From the NCBI GenBank assembly GCA_902702965.1, contig CACRXP010000681.1, positions 138,529-202,528 of the forward strand: DNA of 64,000 nt, read 5' to 3'. Positions 1 to 13,089 of the stretch are shown in pieces. The notes under the pieces are model-generated. The model was given only the letters and a program-made list of their open reading frames with translations, was not told the origin of the DNA and searched no databases. This stretch comes from Spirometra erinaceieuropaei. Taxonomy: Eukaryota; Platyhelminthes; Cestoda; Diphyllobothriidea; Diphyllobothriidae. Each line of letters starts with the position of its first letter. The first letter of the stretch is position 1. The translations under genes were made by a program, and so were the position numbers.

Positions 1-2325
1 TTTCTTTTTCTCCTGGATTTCTACTTTTACAGTATGTTGACATAACTTACATGGATGCTCAAGAAAGCACTGACTGTTACTTTTATCAGAATTGTTTATG
101 TGAGCGTTGCTGACATGACATGCAAAACGCACTTTTTACATTTAAACAAATTTGAAGTGGACAGACGACGCAAACTGAGAAAATAGGACATCACTGAAAA
201 ACTTGGCAATGTGCAGGTATTGCTTGTTTTTCCACCCTCAGCAGGATAAGATATTTCAAACGTCTGTAATACAGGTAACCTTTTTTTAATTTCCCCCGAT
301 GATATTCGTTTGGTTATAAGATTTAGGGTCGGGCTACTGTTAAGGCCAGTGTTAGTGTTGAATTTGAGGTTCGGGCTATGAATAACATGACGGTTGGTTT
401 TAAAGGTCGGCAACGGAAATAGACGGCCTTATTCTAAGTTAACGTAAGGCTACCAGTATTATGGAAAAGGCCGTTCCTTTTACCGCGTTCTGTCGGTGGA
501 AACATTTCAAAAATCCTTGAGTAAGTTAAAATCATTATAGGCAAATGTAACGTAAATTCCCTTAAATTTTACTGCATTTGTTTACAGATCGTTGTACTGC
601 AGAGTCTGTTTCACAGCTAACAACAATCTAACTAAAATTCTAAAATAAGTTTTCAACCAAGTAAAGTTACTTTCCGAAGGCTCAGACACCTATTGTCGTG
701 TGGCATTATTCTAAGCTAATATTCTGAGGCCGGCATACCAGTTTTCAATGGGTTTTTTTCCGGAACATTAAAGGGCTCGCCCAGTAAAATGGACAACTTA
801 CGTAGCGTGTATTTTTTCGCCGAATTAATTTGCACATGCCAATCACGATGTATTTCTTCGAGTGCAAGTGCAAAGGCCTCATTATAATGCTCGTTGTAAA
901 CCCAATAAAAATGTAAAATGTTGTAATCGATGAAATGGTAGCTCTCGGCCTATATCCGCCTGCAATAATAAGATTATCGTTTTCAATATCCATCTTTAAT
1001 GACATGTTTATATTCGTTAACATGGTTAATGAGATAAACAACATTGTACACATCCTTGATTGAACAATTGAGATTAATTACTCTTCTTGGGTGAAGAGAA
1101 TATGTGATAAGCATCAACATCACATTCTGTGCCGTCCTAACAGACAGGCCAACCTACATTGACCTCCATTCACAAAGCCACTTCGGTTTGCGTCTCTAAA
1201 AACACGTCTAATATCAGTAAGGTCCTGGCCTTCTCCAAATTATCTGAGAAAATTCCAGACAACCCAGACATGCACCGTCTATCCTGCATGTCACCGTAGC
1301 AATGACTAACTGGAGTTGGTCACAAATGCTTCTTGTTTCGTCGTGTATACAATGCCGAATTAAGTTTCCAGATAATTTCTCGATGATCTGATGTATTTCC
1401 GCCTAAAGGGTTGCACAAAAGAGGTCCCTATCCGGCTCTAGTGGTCACACAGGACGATGCACATTAGGATGTCAAAATCATCTGATTAGACTTTAACCCA
1501 CCACCACTGACACACGCAAATGCCTACAACATTCTAATAAAAATTTCTAATTAGTGCATGTAACTGTAGGGATGTTTTTTCCTAAGAAATGCGCGTTTCA
1601 AATAACGGCGACGTTAGTGGCTCCGAACATAATGTTCAGACCATACATAAAAACAAAATTTACATAACTGGCACAAATCCTATCTACTTTAACCAAACAT
1701 AGAGTTCAAATAGAGCAGACATTCAACTAGTAAAAAGCATATAGAAAGAGGAATTGATGATGTAGATCATGATTGTCAACATAAATTGATGAGTCTGAAA
1801 TGTGGAAGGACGTTCAGCACTCAGCAGATTATCACTCACTGTGTCCAACTGGAAAGCGTAGGATTTGATAACGCTACTATTTAGTATGTTATAGGGATGC
1901 AGACTAATGTACAAGGCAGGCCATGAGGATTATGTTTGGATATCATAGATAGGGTAGAAAGTTGTTGTCGTGAAATGGTGTTGCGCCGGTAATTGTAAAA
2001 GCTTTTGTAGTGCAAACTCTTCGAAGCGAGAGAATTCATTCTCTATTTTCTTCTTCTAGATTTGTAAACTGTGGAATTCAACCGTTTAAATCAAAGTACA
2101 TTTATTTGACATAATGGAAAAATCGTCCATGCTCTTTCATCGTAATTGATAATGGAGTGGTGGCCATTAGCCATAACTACATCATTATATCTATGGTGAG
2201 TAAAAAAAGGATCTACATGCAACACCCTCGGTCGGGATCTTAAATACCACCTTATTATATTTCAAAGACGGTCAATGTAAAACACTCACTGCAACAATCC
2301 GACGCCTACGTATACTATCAAGTTG
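1..2325. other. No gene recognised
   Basis: AT-rich sequence with only short open frames on either strand. I found no copy of the gene family or of the repeat families described elsewhere in the window. Confidence 0.5.
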
Positions 2326-2819
2326 CATTAAAAACCGTGCCTGAGAAGACTGCCATGCTCCGGGATGACTCAATTCGCTTTTCAGGATGGGGAGTCAGGC
2401 TGTACTGACACCTGCGTGGCACTGCCAGACAACTGGGATCCAGATTGGCCCATTTTGGTGCGGGAATTTTCATTTTTTGTGCGGTAAACAGAGGTGTAAT
2501 GGCTGGCTAAGTCGCTGCTTTACGTCGTGTCCTGTTACTTGAATGAGGAATGCAGACAGTCAACTGAACTTTGAGGAAGGTAGGTATAAACATTGCGCGG
2601 GGTTCTTCGGAGTCCTCAAGAGCGTACCTCTGCATCGTTTGGCATTCTCCTGGCGCTGTTGTTAGCAGGCGTTGACCCAGTGGCCTGCGACAGTTCGCAG
2701 AACCGTTGAACATCACACGGTATGATTTGCCGCAGTTTTCACGATTTCGAGAATCAACAACACGTGCCGGAATGAATACCCTCTTTGAATACCCTTATTT
2801 AACTTTATTCAGCCATTGC

Positions 2820-3650
2820 AAGAATGGTTTCTGGATCAGAAGACGAGGTGGCGAGCATATGTAGCTTTCGATAAATTCTCGTCGGGCCAGTACATTTATA
2901 TGAGAAGTTGGTAGAAGTAAAAACACGTCAGTGATAAGATAAATCGATTAAAGTTTTCCTTAAAACGCAGGCAGTGTGTGTGAATGTGGGGGGGGGGGGG
3001 TTATAGCATTCAGTTAAGGGGCGGAGTGAGAGTGGAAGCGCGCGGGAGAGTTGTAGCATCAGGCCGTTTTCGATCACTGTAGGCGCGGAGCCTGAACGAG
3101 GTTCTTCTGTACGCACAAGATTGGTTTTGGCAACCTGATGGCGGCTGCCTCCGACGCTGCTAATACGCGCTGTACCAGTGGTTTAGGATGGGTTGGTGGG
3201 ACCTAATCGATCACACAAAAGGCTTACTGTTGGTCTACATGATGTCCGGAATCGACAACATGCGCAAGAATGGCGCTGCTTATGCTCCTAGTTTCGCCTT
3301 TTCCCATCCATGCCTGGAGGAGTTTCCGTATTCTCTTGGATAAGCGCCGACTCGTGCGACCAATATAACCTGCTCCACAGAAGCAAGTGAAGGAATGGAT
3401 GCACATTAAAGTGGTCTGGGGTGGCAAATTATCCATACCTTCTCCGCATAAAATAGGGTTAGTTGATAAGGATACTTGAACCCTTGCCGGTGGGAAGGTT
3501 CGCGAAACAGCTTGATCAATGCGTCCCTTTTTGGAGTTCACTCACAGCGTCCCCTTGAAAAGGGACTTTTAGGAACAGCGTTTTCTTTTCGGCAGTCGGT
3601 GTGGCGGGTTTTACCGGTCGTTCGGCCATATTCTTTGTCTCTGGATCCTT
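2820..3650 (-). mobile_element. Retroelement fragment inserted in duplication copy 1
   Basis: Sequence present here but absent at the corresponding point of the second duplicate (about 46205-46262), so it is an insertion made after the duplication or a loss from the other copy. It contains a GIY-YIG-like open frame on the minus strand (3224-3541) and a run of 13 G at 2988-3000. The edges are approximate, and I did not find a clear target-site duplication. Confidence 0.5.
3224..3541 (-). pseudogene. GIY-YIG endonuclease fragment of a retroelement
   Basis: The minus-strand frame of 105 codons contains a GIY-YIG-like core, CGAGYIGRTSRRLSKRIRK at about residues 55-73, followed by SAILAHVVDSGHHV near the end. 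This pattern (C-x-C, YIGRT, basic helix, AHxxxxGH) is typical of the endonuclease domain at the C-terminus of Penelope-like and related flatworm retroelements. No reverse transcriptase is attached, so it is a truncated remnant. The N-terminal third has no recognisable motif. It differs from the GIY-YIG domain of the element at 18838-21098 and represents another lineage. Confidence 0.55.
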
Positions 3651-4543
3651 TTGTTTGGTAACACGAGTAATCACCTTTCCGACGAAAGGTTTACAAGATC
3701 ACATCACAACGGCAACTTTTGCTAGCAACAATAAAAACCAGGACCTACAAGTAACGAAAGTTAATATTCTGCCCACAAATTAACCTCTTTCTTGTTTTAC
3801 GCCTGTCAAATGTATGGACTAATGTACAGTCTTCTTTCCCCCTCTTGTAGTTACCTTCCCTACCGAAGCACTTGGTGTTTATGACTTTAACCCGCTCCTT
3901 ATTCCCATACTGCATTTGCATGTAAAGAGAGACAGAAATATATTTCACTTATAGCTCACATGCTCAAATTGCTAATAGACACCATTTAAATATTCTGACC
4001 TGACAGGAAAGTATTGGGTGATCATAGGTTTGAATGGTTACAATGCAAGAACACATTAGTGAAAAGCATCCAACTTATTTCATAACTGATAAATGATCAT
4101 TTTCTCCTCGAAACTGGTGAGTATCTTGGGGATTATGAACCCCTTTTAATGGTTGTTCTATTTCAAGCCGAATTAGAAATATGGACAGAATTCCTTCTGT
4201 CTGTCAGGAAACCATCTGCAATTCATATGTTTCGTGTGCACATTTTGCAATTTAATGCTGTAAAACACGTGGTATTTGCTAGTGTCTTCCTTGTACATTG
4301 CTCTTCAAGGGTTTCACCCATCATACATGATGGGGTTATGCATTAAATAACGCAAAAATTCACGCAGAAAGAACACGGGTATTTCAATTTTTTTGGTTTT
4401 TGACTTGCCAACGGGATAGGCTTATTGCATGTAACAAGGTAAACGGGTAGAATTCGGATGTCACAAAAATAAACGTCTTCGTATATCATTAATGAAAGAT
4501 AGTCAGCTCGATACCCTAGATTGTTTCACCAAGCTCATAGTTA

Positions 4544-5477
4544 TTAAAGGCATTGTTTGTAGTCAGCATCCAACAATTTTTGTTTCAGAAATGAGTAGAA
4601 GTCAGTAGAACGCATATCAAGAAGGCCCAATAAAGTGGGGTTGATGGGTTGATGAACACATAAGCTGGTATTTGTATTTGAACCGCAAAACCCAACAGAG
4701 GACAGTTGAATCTTATTTGGGGAGTATAAATCGTCGTCCCAATAAGTGATATCGAGAGTCGCCTTTAATGTCAAGCCGGGCAGATTGAAGATGAAATATC
4801 TGATGGTATTCCACATGTTATTGAACATACGTGATACTCGTTTCTAAAAAAAGACAAGAATGCTAATTATGTGTCAATTATTTGTGAGAGATAAAATAAT
4901 GCGAGACCCTATCGTGCAAATTATCTTACATTTTTCAATATGCATTTTGCCTTCAAGAATATGTGACTGACATGTATACTTTAAGTATTTCGCGTGGTCT
5001 TTATCCCGTGAGAATGTGCAGTCGCTATGTACGGATGCCCAAATGATGAGCACTTTGAGATTTAAACGCGAACTGTCCTGAAGAAAAAAATCTTTCTTAA
5101 AGCTTAAACGATAGGTCTCGCGTGCTAATTATTTGGCGCCCTCATTAGGGATGATATTGTCGTTATTTCTCAGGCATTTCGGTATTTCTAAGAATAAATG
5201 TGATTTTGAATTTTTTGGAAACCACCTAAAGTGTAACCCAGATAGCAAAAAACACTGTTAGTAAGATGCTACTTTAGTCTTCGAAGAATTAATAATATGC
5301 AATAATTGTACACGAAGGATGGAATGTTGTAAAGGAAATAAAGGATTCACGCAATTATTCATGCTATCTTTTTTATTGAATGCCAAAGTATGTAACATTT
5401 GTGAATTGATTATTATTATTTAGCAAACAACATTCGGCAGAATTAAACGAAATGAGAACAAGGATCAGAAAATTCAT
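4544..5477 (-). pseudogene. Secreted three-exon family, locus 1 (broken)
   Basis: The minus-strand copy has all three exons of the family. Exon 1 starts at 5477 and reads MNFLILVLISFNSAECC, a good signal peptide, but the splice donor GT after it is lost (ATAAT where the intact copy has AGTAA). Exon 2 (5187-4930) follows an acceptor TTCTTAG; it has an in-frame TAA after about 18 codons and is 258 nt long instead of 257 or 260, which puts the donor out of phase. Exon 3 (4843-4544) follows TTTTTTTAG and is fully open to its stop, 300 nt. It is closely related to locus 5 at 47159-48114 through the segmental duplication. Three independent defects suggest a pseudogene, although exon 3 looks well kept. 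Confidence 0.8.
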
Positions 5478-5512
5478 TTTTGTCAGAGCAGTGGGGATTC
5501 AAAATTAATATA
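5478..5512 (-). promoter_or_regulatory. TATA-like core promoter of locus 1
   Basis: Read on the minus strand, TATATTA at 5512-5506 lies 35 nt before the ATG at 5477, followed by an AATCC-CACTGCTCTGACA block. The same arrangement precedes loci 5 and 6. Confidence 0.5.
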
Positions 5513-6076
5513 CTATAACAGCTTACGTAACTAACGACGCACGCAGTCCAATTGCCGCAGGATCGCTCGTCAAGCACTTGGACACGTAGGCTCACACGTG
5601 TTGACAGTGGAGCAGATCTGCTCAGTGAAAACCGCATTAAAATAAGCAAAGCCCATAGCCGCTCCTCCGCATTCCCAAGTCTACGATGAAATGATTGCAA
5701 GCACGAATGATGCCCTTATCCCCAGGTCACCATCGGTCCGAAAAAACTCAAATTCATAAGAAAATTAACTCGAGAGGTACTTGCGGTGAGGCATAGTTTA
5801 ATTGACCTAGATGTACCTTCCTAAATCCCAGCTGTACATACTTTCGGAATAATACTGAATACCGGCTGGTGCTCATTGCTTCCAAAAGCATAAGTAGAGT
5901 CACCAAACTGCTAATACACGCCAATATCCTTCAAAGAAAATTTGATATGCATCCTACTGGGGTAAGTAGGATCGTTTTTCGGCCGAAGGAGAGTAATGTA
6001 TTCAACTATTTTATGGTCTTTTATCGTCACAATGCATGGTAAAATTGGGTACGTGATAGAAATCCAAGTGCTTAAT

Positions 6077-6292
6077 TTAACATGGTTGTTTGCAGGAATC
6101 GCCGGATATCCCGAAATGTACATGTGTGATGTCCGACAATATTCGGAGAGTGTTTGAATTCACTTTGTCATTAGACCATACACTATGTGTAGAATTCGTT
6201 TTAAGGTTCATAACGCCCAGCATCTGTGCAGGATTGCCATTGACTGATTGTGTTTTAGTGCCCGGTATCGTCGTCGGTAGCACTGTCAACAT
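6077..6292 (-). other. Conserved open frame upstream of locus 1
   Basis: An open minus-strand frame of 71 codons starting with ATG and ending in TAA. The duplicate copy at 48597-48803 aligns over about 68 codons with no indel and shares the same stop position, although many codons differ, often non-synonymously. In both copies it lies about 0.5-0.6 kb upstream of exon 1 of a family member, on the same strand. The other copy has GTG where a start would be, so it could be an exon, a regulatory block, or chance. No domain is recognised. Confidence 0.3.
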
Positions 6293-6428
6293 TCACATGG
6301 TCAGTAAACGACTGTTAACTAGATGCCAACAAAGGAGCATGCCGATTATTTTGCTTTGATCTCCGACTGCTATACGTTGGGGTTAACGCATAAAAACCTA
6401 TACGTTGCGATATGAGAGGAGTTAATTA

Positions 6429-7050
6429 CAGTATGTGGGCTATCTCTTGAAATGGCAACCAAAGTCCGGAAATGCGTTTTCGTTTCGAAAGGATTGATTC
6501 AGTAGGGTTGTAATCGTTTCATCATACAGCCTAATACTATAATGAATCAGGTACATCAGGACGCCGGCTGGCAAACACATGTCACTGCGGCTCCCTACGA
6601 AAATGCTACTCTATAAAAATGACCACTTAATTAGCTTAAATTATACTCATCGATTTTCCATTCCCTTGAAATGTAATTTGTACTTCGTAGAACAAATACA
6701 CAGAAATATTCATTCGTTTGCCTATTCCTTAGAAAATTACGTCTTCGTTCATCGTTATGCTCAAAGGAAAGGTGTTAATCGATTTTTAAACACCTTTCTA
6801 TTTCCAGATTAATTTTGAACTCAATCTACTGTTACACTTTCATTCAGGATTTCCAAACTAAAAGTAACATCTTGTCTGCATACGAAAAACCATGCATTTC
6901 TTTTCGCTACTAAGAGGAAACCATGTGGGGTTCATAAAATTTGGCGGCGAATTTGATCCATATTTTTAATATTACAAACCACCTTGAAAAATGCAAAGAC
7001 ATGACTTTTTAGGAACGGTTATTTCATGGTATTTAAGAAATACTCCTACA
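6429..7050. mobile_element. Family A transposon, left part
   Basis: Begins CAGTATGTGGGC just after TA, the family A terminus, and continues with the family arm (CGAAATGCGTTTTCG-like words, the AATTAAGTAGGGTTGT-like word, the ATTCATTCGTTTGC word). The sequence follows the family into the centre and fades at about 7050, so the right arm is missing. The same insertion is present at 48951 in the other duplicate. Confidence 0.7.
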
Positions 7051-7059
7051 CATAACACA

Positions 7060-9080
7060 GTACACCTAGAGTTTAGTTAACGATGAAGGAAATCAAAAAC
7101 GATTCTCCGCATTTAATTTCAGACTGACGTTACCACATAAGACAGTCACAATCTGTTTCTTTTCCAGGAATTGCATCTCGCCTTTGAGGAAGCAGTTACC
7201 CGCGCCCCTATCTATCTAAATGAAACGGGTACATCATGACACGTCCGTTTCTGTTATTGTTTTTAAAGGTGATATAGGCTACTCTTGAATCACAGTAGAA
7301 TGTGCGGACGCCTGTTGTCCGCCTATGTGTGGTTTCATGTTGAAATCTCCAATTTTATTTTTTTCAGATATTGTCGTTATATCTAGTCGTCCTTATTTCC
7401 AATACATTAGTTCATTGGGGAGAATACTCTGTTTATATGTGAAATTAAGTAATGACTATGACGGCCAAAAGCACGCATTGAATACACGTTTGTGGTAAGC
7501 ATTTGTAGAGGTAGATTACCACTCTACTTGTCGTGTATAACATGTCAACGTCATAGAAAACAAATTATGGACTTCTCAATCCGTTCAGTGAAAAAGGGAT
7601 TTTTTGTAGCTCTTAACAGCTTTCGCTAAACTGAAGCATCCGCAATCTTTTAGATATTTATGTGATGAATTGCAGTCATAAAAAATACCATTTCTGCCTA
7701 ATGCACGATTAATTAAACGGAGAACGTTTACTCAATTTGACCACTCTCTAAGTTGTCACTTATTGAGACCTTCAATATTACAGCTGAAGCATTCGGAAAC
7801 CACATGCACGAATTGATGATGCATGCCAGCAAACCGATTCGAATTACCAGGCGGACGTTTCTTAATTTGGCTTGAATTGATTTGTTATGTAAAAACATGG
7901 CTATTGTTTACACAACTTAGTTTACATAGAAGATTTCAGTCAAATTTTACAACTTTGCATTGGCAAGGCAATGATATATCAGCAGATTACTAAAAGAATA
8001 TGCCTAATTTTCATGACCGTGAGAAAACTATGAGTTTATGAGAAAAATCAGGCACTAGCCAATAAATATAGCGCAACAACATTGTAAGCATGGAATTACC
8101 GGTAGAGTACTTAAGCGATCTCGTTATATGCAAACCAAGGTACGGAATTAAATTTTCGAGGAGAAGGGATCACATCATCATGTTGGTAATGTTTAGCACG
8201 CTGCGGCATAAGCCCAGTTATAAATCAGTAAAATAATTTCTTAAAAAGAATGCGTTTTCCAGACTGATTTTTTATGATGCTACAAACTTTAATACACTTA
8301 TGGAAAATTGTATCCGAACATTTTTTTACCTTTTTGCAGAAAATAAACTTTACAATTTTAGGGTTTTTTATTAAGTGATTTTGTTGGGACGTATGGCGTC
8401 CATAAAATAACTTACAAGTGGATATTAAATGACGCTCCTCACGGAGTATTCAAGATGGATAAATTTAATTAAATGTTATGAGCGCTCCCTGATATTTTCA
8501 TAGTAGCCCATATTAACGCATGCGTTTCCTTTCAGGGGAAGCACACATGCAACGTTAGAGTAAGGAAATAAAAAAATGTTCTGTGCATCTTCATTTATGC
8601 AATAATGCAAAGGACATAAATTCCTGCCATAGTAAATGACAGGCGTACATTGTGGGTCACTGTTCTCCTAAAATTTAATTTGCTTGATAAAGGACTCCAA
8701 ACGAAATAAGAAAAATGCACGCAAATGGAGTAGCGGTCTTTACAGACGACCGAAAAATGCATACAACGGACAGCCTTATGCCGCTTCAAAAATATCTTTG
8801 GATTATGTTGCGTGATGAGAAGTAGATAACCTCCACTTAAGTCGTTCTCCTTAGGGAAAACACATTTTAAAATTTTAATTTAGAATGCACGAGTTCGGGC
8901 GATTATTCTACATTGCACACAGTACAGGGATAACCAGCATTACGCAGAGGTGTGTTAGTGCCTTCCTTTTGTTCCAAAAAGTCTGTAGCCTATTTAACAA
9001 TAGTAAAGCTGAAATTCCGAAACACGTTTTCGGTTAGGAAAGTACACTGATATATTGTTGTAATGCTGATTATCATGCTG
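7060..9080. other. No gene recognised
   Basis: AT-rich, no supported exon. Around 9010-9070 there is a short piece resembling the left arm of the family A2 subfamily (CGAAACACGTTTTCGG), immediately before the next insertion. Confidence 0.45.
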
Positions 9081-9084
9081 ATTA

Positions 9085-9740
9085 TAGGAGGTGTGCTATC
9101 TCACAAAATGCTAACAGAAATGCTTTACTGCGTTTTTGACTCGAAAGTTGACTTAAACTAAAGTTGTAATATAACTCACGTTGCATCATAACCTCATGCT
9201 AATTCAGTTACCTTCGGGTGGCGGTTGTTGAGCGGTTCTCTATCCCGTCGCCAGCTAAATCAACCCTAGTTAAAAATAATACTTAAATGGCATAAAATTT
9301 CGTAATTGATTTCCGATGTCTTTATAGATACAAATGAATTTCAGGAAAAAAACGCATGAAAATAATCACCCCCTAACTAATTTGGTATAAAATTAGCTTT
9401 TCTCTCAATTTTATACTTGAAAAGGAGCAACGAATTTTGAAAAACCTTAAGAAAGGACCAATTTATTATCAACCTGTACTGCATTTCTTCTATGAAATAC
9501 GTTTGAATTTATAAAGGCATCGAGCATTTGTGTTAACAATTCATACTAAATAAGTGGTCATTCTCCACTGAGTGTACGTTGTGTAGGCGGCCGGAAATAG
9601 AATATTTTTAAAGTGGCATTCTGAAGTAACTAAATTATTACGGGATTATGCTGCACGGCAATTAATATTACAATTCTATTTAAGCAAAGTTCGGAGTCGA
9701 AAACACATTTCCGAATTTCAGTTGCATTTCTCTAATACGC
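9085..9740. mobile_element. Family A3 transposon, right end lost
   Basis: Starts after TA with a terminus reading AGGTGTGCTATCTCAC, the A3 subfamily variant seen intact at 49439-50064. The right arm is recognisable at about 9570-9740 (GGCGGCCGGAAA, TTACAATTCTA, AATTTCAGTTG), but the last bases of the terminus are not conserved. Family B follows directly, as it does after the 49-50 kb copy. Confidence 0.6.
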
Positions 9741-9744
9741 TTTT

Positions 9745-10345
9745 TTCGACATATAAAAAACACGCTTTTCCAATAAGACTCGAAAGACAGCATGTTTTTA
9801 GATTACATGCGGATGTGCACAGCAATTCGTGTATTTTATTGAATAGAAACTTATAATATCCTTTTTTATACTCCTTTGATAGCAAAGGACATGTTGAAGT
9901 TTCCTAGTCGATGAAAAGGTACCTTGCGGTCAAAAGGGAACCAGGCAATTATGATAATTATCTAAATGTTTTACTGCCCATTTACATTTTATCATAATTT
10001 TATATTTGGTGATATCCCATACTATGCACATCCTCGGCTCTGAGCTTATTGCAGTTTCTGGGTTGGCGAAATGTCGTGCAGTGGTGCGACGCCACCTCAA
10101 AGCATTTAGCGCCGACCTGACATACAGGTCGACCTAAAGTCACGCAAGATCAAAACTCCACCCACTTTTGGATTTTCAAACACACATTAGTGAAAAAATT
10201 GCACTGGCTTTGTTCAGTTCATTTAACAACACGTCAGCCATCCAATACTTATGCCGTCTGTCCTAGATGCCGCTCGATTGCTGGGCAAATGCAATGCTAC
10301 CTGAGGCACTAAATCACTTCTCTTGTGTAGTAAGCCCATTCACGT
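9745..10345 (+). repeat. Family B dispersed repeat
   Basis: About 600 bp repeated at 50067-50545 (same strand) and 42300-42870 (opposite strand). Shared words include GCACATCCTCGGCT, CGCCGACCTGACA and TGCCGTCTGTCCTA. It has no open reading frame and no clear terminal repeats. Its right end here falls inside exon 2 of gene-family locus 2, so the insertion or rearrangement removed the 5' part of that gene. Confidence 0.65.
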
Positions 10346-10884
10346 TAAAAACTCAAAGTGCTCATAAATCAAACATCCCTACATTTCGACTGCACATTCG
10401 CACGTGATGTAGTATCCGCAAAATACCTGCAGTACGCATGCCGATCACAATTGCCTGATGCCAAAATACATATTAAACAGCAAGTAAGATAGTAAAGATT
10501 AGGTGATTTCAAATTTTATAATTGCTTACAAGTAATTGGCGCGACATAATAATTATTATGAATTGCATAAAAAATTTTCTTAGGAACGACTCCCGAACAT
10601 ATTTAAAAAACTTCTGGAGAAATATCGGATTTTTGACTTCATTCTACCCGGCTTGTCATTAAAGGAGATCCTCGATACACTTATTGGAGAATGGAATTTG
10701 ACTCGCCAAATAGAATTCGCTGTCCTCTGTTGATTTTTGCAGTTATCATGCAAATGCTAATATATGCGCTAATGAAGCCGTCCACCCCACTTTATTAAGC
10801 TTGTTAGATATGCGGTCTACTGACTTCTATTCATTGTTAAAGTGGGGCTTGTTGAATATTCGCTACAACGAATGTCTTCAGTAA
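10346..10884 (+). pseudogene. Secreted three-exon family, locus 2 (truncated)
   Basis: Exon 2 is present from about 10346 to 10483 and begins mid-exon at LKVLINQTSLHFDC; it keeps the FARDV and YLQYACRSQ motifs and the donor CAA|GTAAGA. Exon 3 runs from 10584 (acceptor TTTTCTTAG) to a TAA at 10882-10884. Its start (ERLPNIFKKL, then PGLSLKEILDT) and end (LLSLLDMRSTDFYSLLKWG) are in different frames, with stops between, so frameshifts have occurred. Exon 1 and the first half of exon 2 are replaced by family B sequence. The 100-bp intron is retained. Confidence 0.8.
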
Positions 10885-10899
10885 CCATGGGCATGGTTA

Positions 10900-12630
10900 A
10901 GCAGTCAAAGAAGCGGAACCAACTGTTTTGCAGCAAAGATAAACGAACACGTTTTATATTTTGACATCTGACTTTCGCAGGCTTGGATTTCTATATGCAG
11001 TATGCCTATCGCGCTAGCAAGTCAGAATACCGAAAGCCATTTTATACACTTGATTTTAACCGATATATTATTGGGGTGTTTAACGCAGAATGGCAAGAAA
11101 CGCAAGAAACTGATGTATTCCACATGCTCTAGGATATGCAGTCGTAATGAAAGTCAGTTTACACCACAAATAAGTGGCAGATGGCTCGCCGAGAAATAGT
11201 CGGTGTGCAGTCTTCATTTCAAATTCGACTGGAAACACGGCCAACATTAAGAACTGATCGTAAACGCCTAGGTATTGTCAGTTCCGACAGGGAAATTATA
11301 ATTTAGTTGTAATAAAACAAGACGGCAGGTTTCCCAATGCTCCCTGCCATTTTAACCACTTAAACACTATTGAAAACTAATGTTCGCATGAAAAATCTAT
11401 GTTCGGTCAGTATATTTAAATGCTATCGATTTAAATGTGAGGCATGAACACGAGAAGACCAATTGTTTTTAGTTTGTCCTTACATCCAAATGGAGTGTGG
11501 GACTAAGGGGAGGGTAGGGGAAATAAGACATAGGGATTCCAGAAACAGTGAGAAGTAGGTGGTAGGAGGGGGAGAGTGACTACTAGCTTAAAAAGGAAAT
11601 GTGTCGAACAAATCGACGTTCTTCCTTCTTCTCGCAGAGAGCTCATCCGCTAATAGAATTATTTGACAACGTTCGCTGTTAATTTCCCTTAATTTCGGTG
11701 CGTTCAAGAGACACGTCGATAATCACCAGTTTAAAGACAACCCATACTGTCCATGCCCCACCTAGCGATTATTGAAATCAATATCAAAATACTGCAGGCA
11801 TTCACTCAACAAACTGTTTGAGGCAAATTAATCTTGACCCATGTGAAAATTTTAAAAATCTTAATGTCGTAAACGAATGTGCTTGTCGCCATTTTTGAAA
11901 CTTCCGCAAGTGTTTCACAGGCATGTCCCTTCTTTGGGTTTATGAATTCCGCACATAAAAATAAATGCAAAATAATTGCCTTATAAATGTTTCCACTAAC
12001 TCTTTTACCGTTTGAATCGAGTTTTAAGGGATTTTGTCATTTTCTCCAAGTGCATTGTTTGATTGAATAATAGTGATTTACATTGAATAATGGGTTTGCC
12101 TATTGCGATTATTATTTCCCAGTCCGTGAAAACGGCCAAACACCGTCTACAGAGAGACAGGTGGCAGTATAATGGGCACTGCGACTTTTTCAATTAACGC
12201 TTCGAATTGCACTCATATCTGCCGTTGTTAATTTGAAGGATAATAATACAGCGAACTATCTCATGGTCACCATACTGCTAGTACGGTAGGATACTTTGCT
12301 AATAAATGATGTGACAATTTGCGAATAATTTCCAGGCAATCATCACCCTTCACCAATCTATCGAACTAATATCTATATTAATAAATAAACTTTAGAAGAA
12401 CTGAAAACAAAAAATAAGTCTTAAGGGCAAAGCTTGCTGTAAAAAAATTACTTTTTGTTCAGATGAAATTCCTAAAATACTAAAGATATTCTTAGCTGAC
12501 GTAGTATTCCCCACTCTTGTTAGACACCCAACAAAATATTTTACTAGCCCTACTGTACACATCTCAATATGTCAGCCTGTAAAAGTGTTCTCGTTAATAC
12601 ATGCTCATGAAACAAAATGTCTGTCCTTTT
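10900..12630. other. No gene recognised
   Basis: No supported gene or repeat. There is a purine-rich stretch at about 11505-11575 and only short open frames. Confidence 0.45.
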
Positions 12631-12654
12631 AAAGCATGTTACGCACATCGTTGT

Positions 12655-12690
12655 TAAGAGAGAAAGAGAGAGAGAAAGGGAGTCAAAATT
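12655..12690 (+). repeat. GA-rich microsatellite
   Basis: An AGAGAGAAAGAGAGAGAGAAAGGGAG-type simple sequence of about 30 bp. It lies just before a family A2 arm. Confidence 0.7.
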
Positions 12691-13064
12691 AGTTCAACGC
12701 ATACGGCCGCTAATCCCAAATCTTCTACTTTATTCGGGCATAAAATATGAACAAAATGTGATTTCCTTCCAATTCACAAAAACAAGTTATGGTGTGTGTG
12801 CTTTCTGCAAAATATAATTGAATTTATGACACCTTCGAAAATCATTACGAAAAGGCTAGCAACATAAGTAGTCATTTTTACTGAGTGTGGTTTCTGTATG
12901 AGGTAAACAAGAAGTGCATTCAAAAGCCAACATCCTGCCGAGTCCGAAATGGTATAGGGTTCGGCTGCATAATAATCAGTATAACAATCCAACCTTAGTA
13001 ATCTTTCTAATCGGAAACGCATACCACAAATTTGCTAACATTTCATAAAATCGGTCACGCACTG
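12690..13064. mobile_element. Family A2 transposon, right arm
   Basis: Matches the right half of the A2 subfamily (compare 61490-61849) and ends AAATCGGTCACGCACTG followed by TA, the A2 terminus. The left arm is missing. Confidence 0.6.
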
Positions 13065-13089
13065 TATCATTCTTATTTCCATTTACCGA

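Larger units (their letters stand above)
2330..6890. repeat. Segmental duplication, copy 1
   Basis: This stretch is collinear with 45810-49430. Shared landmarks in order are: the block around 2490-2750 (matches 45960-46200), 3650-3960 (matches 46260-46560), the three-exon gene at 4544-5477 (matches 47159-48114), the block at 6077-6292 (matches 48597-48803), and a family A transposon starting at 6429 (matches 48951). Both copies are clearly diverged, with many substitutions and small indels, so the event is not recent. This copy has an extra insertion of about 830 bp at 2820-3650 that the other lacks. Boundaries are approximate. Confidence 0.75.

Noticed and set aside
6090..6359. 89-codon plus-strand frame opposite the conserved block
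   Set aside because: The duplicate copy has an in-frame stop on this strand while the minus strand stays open, so the minus strand is favoured.
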